Shown here: positions 5,983-8,566 of the stretch, piece after piece
Layout of the letters: each line of letters starts with the position of its first letter
Numbering within the stretch: the first letter of the stretch is position 1
Assembly: GCA_015222755.1 (NCBI GenBank)
Contig: JADFVX010000006.1
Span: forward strand, 1 to 8,566
DNA from: Pseudomonadota bacterium
GTDB lineage: Bacteria > Desulfobacterota > JADFVX01
Reading direction: 5' to 3'
DNA length: 8,566 nucleotides
Position numbers and translations under genes: made by a program
Notes under the pieces: generated by a model
Told to the model about the DNA's origin: nothing
Database searches by the model: none
What the model saw: the letters and a program-made list of their open reading frames with translations, nothing else

Positions 5983-6672
5983 ATGCTCGCAGTAAAAACC
6001 GTCGACAGGTCAAAAACATTTGCCACATTCATAGAGGGTGACAGCAACCGTCTGGCAAAATCCATGGCCATGGCAGCCAGTGAAAATCCCGCAGGGAGTT
6101 ATAATCCACTATACATATATGGCGGCAGGGGGACAGGCAAGAGCCATCTCTTGCAGGCGGTATGTAACGAGGCTAAACTCAGAGGCAGGGAGTTTTTTTT
6201 TGGAGGTCTTTCTACAGGCAGCAATCTGCGCCTGCCTGAGGGGCCGACTTCTTTTGTTGTGCTGGACGATGTAGATATAAATCTGCCTGAAATCGATGAA
6301 AGTCTGAACGAATTTGTAAATACGGGAGGGCAATTGGTACTCAGCGGAGGCTCTTCACCTGAAGATCTTGCAGAGAGTCCCTTGTCAGAAATGATTTCAG
6401 GCACGGGAAGCTCGGCCGACCTGCAAATGCCTGAGGAAGAGCTGAGGGTTGCCATACTACAGGCAAGGGCTGATGCCGAAAACATAGCACTCCCTGATGA
6501 TGCTGCCCGTTTTATCGCCAGTCACATACCCGGTAGTATCCAGAATTTGATAGGTGGCCTGGAAAGAGTCAAGGCCCTGTCTTCACTTTCGGGGCAGTCG
6601 ATAACAAGGTTCGGGGCCATACAGGCTCTAAGGGAATATCTCTGGAAGGACGAAGGGGAAGGGTTTGAATAG
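5983..6672 (+). CDS. DnaA/Hda-like AAA+ protein lacking the DNA-binding domain
   Basis: These 229 residues match the ATPase core of DnaA, as in Hda. The start resembles the DnaA domain III entry (FATFIEGDSNRLAK..., then NPLYIYGG). Walker A is GGRGTGKS (47-54) and Walker B FVVLDD (91-96). The lid region has EEELRVAILQARA (151-163) and a sensor-2-like helix around GSIQNLIGGLERV (184-196). Domains I, II and the C-terminal helix-turn-helix of DnaA are absent. Where DnaA has LRSRF with arginine-finger residues, this protein has LSEMIS (134-139). The usual sensor-2 arginine aligns with Q187, and the sensor-1 aspartate region reads SGGSSP. It may bind ATP without normal hydrolysis or oligomerisation. 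A role in regulating DnaA, as for Hda, is inference. It overlaps the next gene by 8 nt. The SD is weak (AAGG, 12 nt from ATG). Confidence 0.85.
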   Translation: MLAVKTVDRSKTFATFIEGDSNRLAKSMAMAASENPAGSYNPLYIYGGRGTGKSHLLQAVCNEAKLRGREFFFGGLSTGSNLRLPEGPTSFVVLDDVDINLPEIDESLNEFVNTGGQLVLSGGSSPEDLAESPLSEMISGTGSSADLQMPEEELRVAILQARADAENIALPDDAARFIASHIPGSIQNLIGGLERVKALSSLSGQSITRFGAIQALREYLWKDEGEGFE

Positions 6673-7822
6673 GGAAGAAAAATATTTAGCCGGGAAAAAG
6701 GTTACCCTGATAGGAGCCGCAACAAACCTGCTGCTCTCTATCTTGAAAATGGCGGCAGGTATCTTCGGCAGGAGTGAGGCCCTTATTGCGGATGCCGTTC
6801 ACTCTCTTTCCGATCTTGTCAGTGATGTAGTTGTCCTTGTAAGCCTCAAGGTGTCGCAAAGGCCTGTCGATGAATCAAGGCCCTATGGTTATGGCAAGGT
6901 AGAGACAGTAGGCACGGGGATTCTTGGCCTTATACTGATCGCCGTTGCCATAGAGATGTTCTGGGATGCAGTAAAGACCATTAATGAAGGCGTGAGTTCT
7001 GTGCCTACAGGCGTGGCACTGGCAGGCGCCTTTTTTTCCATACTTGCAAATGAACTGCTTTTTCGCTACAGCATAAAGGTGGGAAGACGCGTCCACAGCC
7101 CTTCGATTTTAGCAAACGCCTGGCATCACAGGTCAGATGCCCTGTCGTCGGTTGCCGCCCTTGCAGGTGCAGGTGCAGCGATGATGGGATGGCCTATATT
7201 TGATCCCATTGCAGCCCTTATTGTAACGGTGCTTATTCTTAAGGTCGGCTGGGAGATAATTTCTGAGTCTTTTAAAGACATCATAGATACGGCAGTAAAA
7301 AAGGAGATCCTGGATCAGATAATAAATGCGGTCATAGCAACGGAAGGTGCAATCGACTTCCACGATCTTAAGACACGAAAAATGGGCAGTGATATACTGG
7401 TTGACATACATATAGAGGTCGATTCAAGGCTAACTGTCTATGATGCTCATAATATTGCCGACAATGTCCGTGACAATATTGTGGAAAAGGTTCAGCATGT
7501 CGCCGATGTGCTTGTTCACCTTGACCCTGGTGACGACTCTGGCTCTATCGTTTATGCTATTCCGGAAAAAGAGGTGATGGAGGAAGTCGGCCATGCGGCA
7601 GAGTCTGTCGATGAGGTCATAGGGTGGACAGACATAAACTTCAAATATGATGATGACTCCTTGATTGTTAGCCTGTCAGTAACCTTAAAACCGGAACTGA
7701 CTATCAGTGAGGCCTATGACGTGGTGGATAACATTAAGAAGCAGGTGACTACTATAGACAGAGTGTCCAATGCGATAATAACTATAGATATGGAAAAAGG
7801 AGAAAAAAGAAACAATGCTTAA
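6665..7822 (+). CDS. Cation diffusion facilitator (CDF) family metal exporter with two C-terminal dimer domains
   Basis: This inner-membrane antiporter exports divalent cations in exchange for protons. The 385 residues begin with about six transmembrane helices (from about 13 to 200). The transport site is H46-xxx-D50 in the second helix (AVHSLSD) and H154-xxx-D158 in the fifth (WHHRSD). This HD-HD set is typical of zinc-selective CDFs, so zinc is the likely substrate. The usual cytoplasmic dimerisation domain (about 210-288) ends in VLVHLDP. A second similar beta-alpha-beta unit follows (about 295-375), which makes the protein some 80 residues longer than most CDFs. It starts with TTG at 6665, after GGGGAAGGG, and overlaps the DnaA-like gene by 8 nt. 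No in-frame ATG lies before the first helix. Confidence 0.93.
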   Translation: MNREEKYLAGKKVTLIGAATNLLLSILKMAAGIFGRSEALIADAVHSLSDLVSDVVVLVSLKVSQRPVDESRPYGYGKVETVGTGILGLILIAVAIEMFWDAVKTINEGVSSVPTGVALAGAFFSILANELLFRYSIKVGRRVHSPSILANAWHHRSDALSSVAALAGAGAAMMGWPIFDPIAALIVTVLILKVGWEIISESFKDIIDTAVKKEILDQIINAVIATEGAIDFHDLKTRKMGSDILVDIHIEVDSRLTVYDAHNIADNVRDNIVEKVQHVADVLVHLDPGDDSGSIVYAIPEKEVMEEVGHAAESVDEVIGWTDINFKYDDDSLIVSLSVTLKPELTISEAYDVVDNIKKQVTTIDRVSNAIITIDMEKGEKRNNA

Positions 7823-8111
7823 ACTAACGGGGAAACAGAAGAATTATCTGAGGGGACTTGGGCATCACCTGAAACCGCTTATCCAGATAGGCAAAGATGG
7901 TCTTGCCGCAGACTTTATTGAAAACCTGGATGCCGAACTTGAGCGCCACGAACTAATAAAGGTAAAAGTGCTTGAGAATGCACCTGAAGACAAAAAAAGT
8001 CTTGCTGCATCTATTGAGAAGACGACCGGGAGTGCCATTGTGCAGATTATAGGGAAGATAGTTCTTGTTTACAGGCCTTCGAAGGAAGAACCAAAGATAG
8101 ATTTAACTTAA
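7815..8111 (+). CDS. yhbY: YhbY-type RNA-binding protein (CRM domain)
   Basis: This 98-residue protein has a single CRM (CRS1/YhbY) domain. Bacterial YhbY associates with the large ribosomal subunit precursor and is thought to help its assembly. The LTGKQKNYLRGLGHHLKP start, the GxxG RNA-binding loop (GKDG, 26-29), ENLDAELERHELIKV (36-50) and the final IGKIVLVYR strand (79-87) follow the family closely. The length is that of the E. coli protein. The ATG overlaps the end of the CDF gene by 8 nt, and GGAG lies 12 nt before it. It is the last gene of the plus-strand unit. Confidence 0.95.
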   Translation: MLKLTGKQKNYLRGLGHHLKPLIQIGKDGLAADFIENLDAELERHELIKVKVLENAPEDKKSLAASIEKTTGSAIVQIIGKIVLVYRPSKEEPKIDLT

Positions 8112-8114
8112 TAA

Positions 8115-8135
8115 CTATGCGCTGAAAGCACATAG
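8115..8135. terminator. Hairpin between convergent yhbY and tatB
   Basis: CTATGCGC (8115-8122) pairs with GCACATAG (8128-8135) over 8 positions with one mismatch, around a TGAAA loop. It lies in the 46-nt gap between two convergent genes. No U-tract follows on either strand, so termination efficiency is doubtful; it may be a bidirectional 3' stem. Confidence 0.4.
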
Positions 8136-8157
8136 CTTATATTGGGACCGAAAGCAG

Positions 8158-8442
8158 CTATTTTTTCCTGCCTTCCTCTGTTTCTTCCCCTGTGTTCTCG
8201 TACTCTTTAGTCAAGGCATCGCTTTTTTCCTTAAGGCTCATGGAATCGCCCGGCGTTTCTATGCTTTTTTCTATATTTGCCTGCTCTTCCTCGATAGAAC
8301 CTTTTACACCGTCAACTACCTTCTTGAATTCCGCAAGTGTTTTGCCCAGCGTTTTTGCAATATCAGGAAGTTTTTCCGGCCCGATAATAAAAAGCCCGAT
8401 CACCATAATCAACAGCAACTCTGGAATGCCAATACCAAACAT
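8158..8442 (-). CDS. tatB: Twin-arginine translocase TatA/TatB family subunit, TatB-like
   Basis: This small inner-membrane component of the Tat system exports folded proteins with twin-arginine signals. The 94 residues open with the MFGIGIPELLLI segment and one transmembrane helix (about 6-20). The GPEKLP hinge (21-26), an amphipathic helix (about 27-50) and a charged, Glu-rich tail follow. The GPEKLPDIAKTLGKTLAEFKK region resembles TatB more than TatA, whose hinge is usually GPKKLP or similar, but single-copy TatA proteins can look alike, so the tatA/tatB choice is not certain. AAAGGA precedes the ATG by 6-7 nt. No tatC is in the window. It follows a tiny lipoprotein gene 24 nt upstream on the same strand. 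Confidence 0.85.
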   Translation of the reverse strand: MFGIGIPELLLIMVIGLFIIGPEKLPDIAKTLGKTLAEFKKVVDGVKGSIEEEQANIEKSIETPGDSMSLKEKSDALTKEYENTGEETEEGRKK

Positions 8443-8466
8443 TTGTTTTCCTTTATTTGTGTTTGC

Positions 8467-8566
8467 TTAAATGCCTGGTATGCCTATAGGGCCCGGCAGG
8501 TCCGGTATTCCACAGCCACTCAGAGTGAGTAGTAGTGATGTGATCAGTAAGCAAATTGATTTATTC
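8467..8566 (-). CDS. Tiny lipoprotein, 5' end at the window edge
   Basis: On the minus strand an open frame runs from the window edge to a TAA at 8467-8469. Its 32 complete codons read NKSICLLITSLLLTLSGC followed by GIPDLPGPIGIPGI. The hydrophobic stretch and lipobox L-S-G-C are a textbook lipoprotein signal, leaving a mature peptide of only 15 residues that is rich in Gly, Pro and Ile. The last window base is a G on this strand, directly before the AAT codon, so the start codon is probably an ATG whose first two bases lie outside. The protein would then be 33 residues. LptM-like proteins share a GCG start and a proline-rich mature part, but the resemblance is weak. It sits 24 nt before tatB. 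Confidence 0.6.
   Translation of the reverse strand, partial: NKSICLLITSLLLTLSGCGIPDLPGPIGIPGI

Overview
The window reads as ordinary chromosomal DNA from a Gram-negative, probably anaerobic or metabolically versatile bacterium of the Deltaproteobacteria/Nitrospirota type. This placement is inference. It rests on the compact hisB-hisH-hisA-hisF-hisI-hisE order followed by a HIT gene, separate hisI and hisE genes, a TatB-like protein, and dispersed repeats of a kind common in such genomes. No rRNA or other taxonomic marker is present. No tRNA, CRISPR array, transposase or phage gene was seen.

Left part (1-5497). The 3' end of a plus-strand gene (perhaps an FAD-dependent oxidoreductase) meets a long minus-strand operon tail to tail. 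Read in its own direction, the operon starts at a near-consensus sigma70-type promoter (5469-5497) and runs hisB, hisH, hisA, hisF, hisI, hisE, a HIT-family hydrolase, a secreted four-repeat PepSY protein, and a SlyD-like peptidyl-prolyl isomerase. The six his genes cover the middle of histidine biosynthesis: HisE and HisI (steps 2 and 3), HisA (4), HisF/HisH (5) and HisB dehydratase (6). hisG, hisD, hisC and the histidinol-phosphatase must lie elsewhere. Junctions are tight (overlaps of 1-17 nt, or gaps of 3-32 nt), so translational coupling is likely.

Central intergenic region (5431-5982, 552 nt). No convincing gene lies here. It holds the his promoter with a palindrome over its -10 box, then three different repeat structures. 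These are a perfect 15-bp inverted repeat of a widespread type, two 61-bp direct repeats that each fold into a hairpin with a compensatory base-pair change, and, between those two, a 9-nt-periodic sequence that forms a long imperfect hairpin. This is the most unusual DNA in the window.

Right part (5983-8111). A plus-strand three-gene unit has 8-nt overlaps at both junctions. It encodes a short DnaA/Hda-like AAA+ protein that keeps its Walker motifs but appears to lack the arginine-finger and sensor residues, a CDF-family metal exporter (zinc-type site, two C-terminal dimerisation-like domains), and a YhbY-type ribosome-associated RNA-binding protein.

Right edge (8158-8566, minus strand). A TatA/TatB-family translocase subunit (TatB-like) is preceded by a tiny lipoprotein gene whose start codon probably sits exactly at the window edge.

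I found no clearly new multi-gene system. The best candidates for a second look are the covarying repeat pair, the degenerate DnaA-like ATPase, the promoter palindrome, and the PepSY/SlyD pair carried at the end of a his operon.
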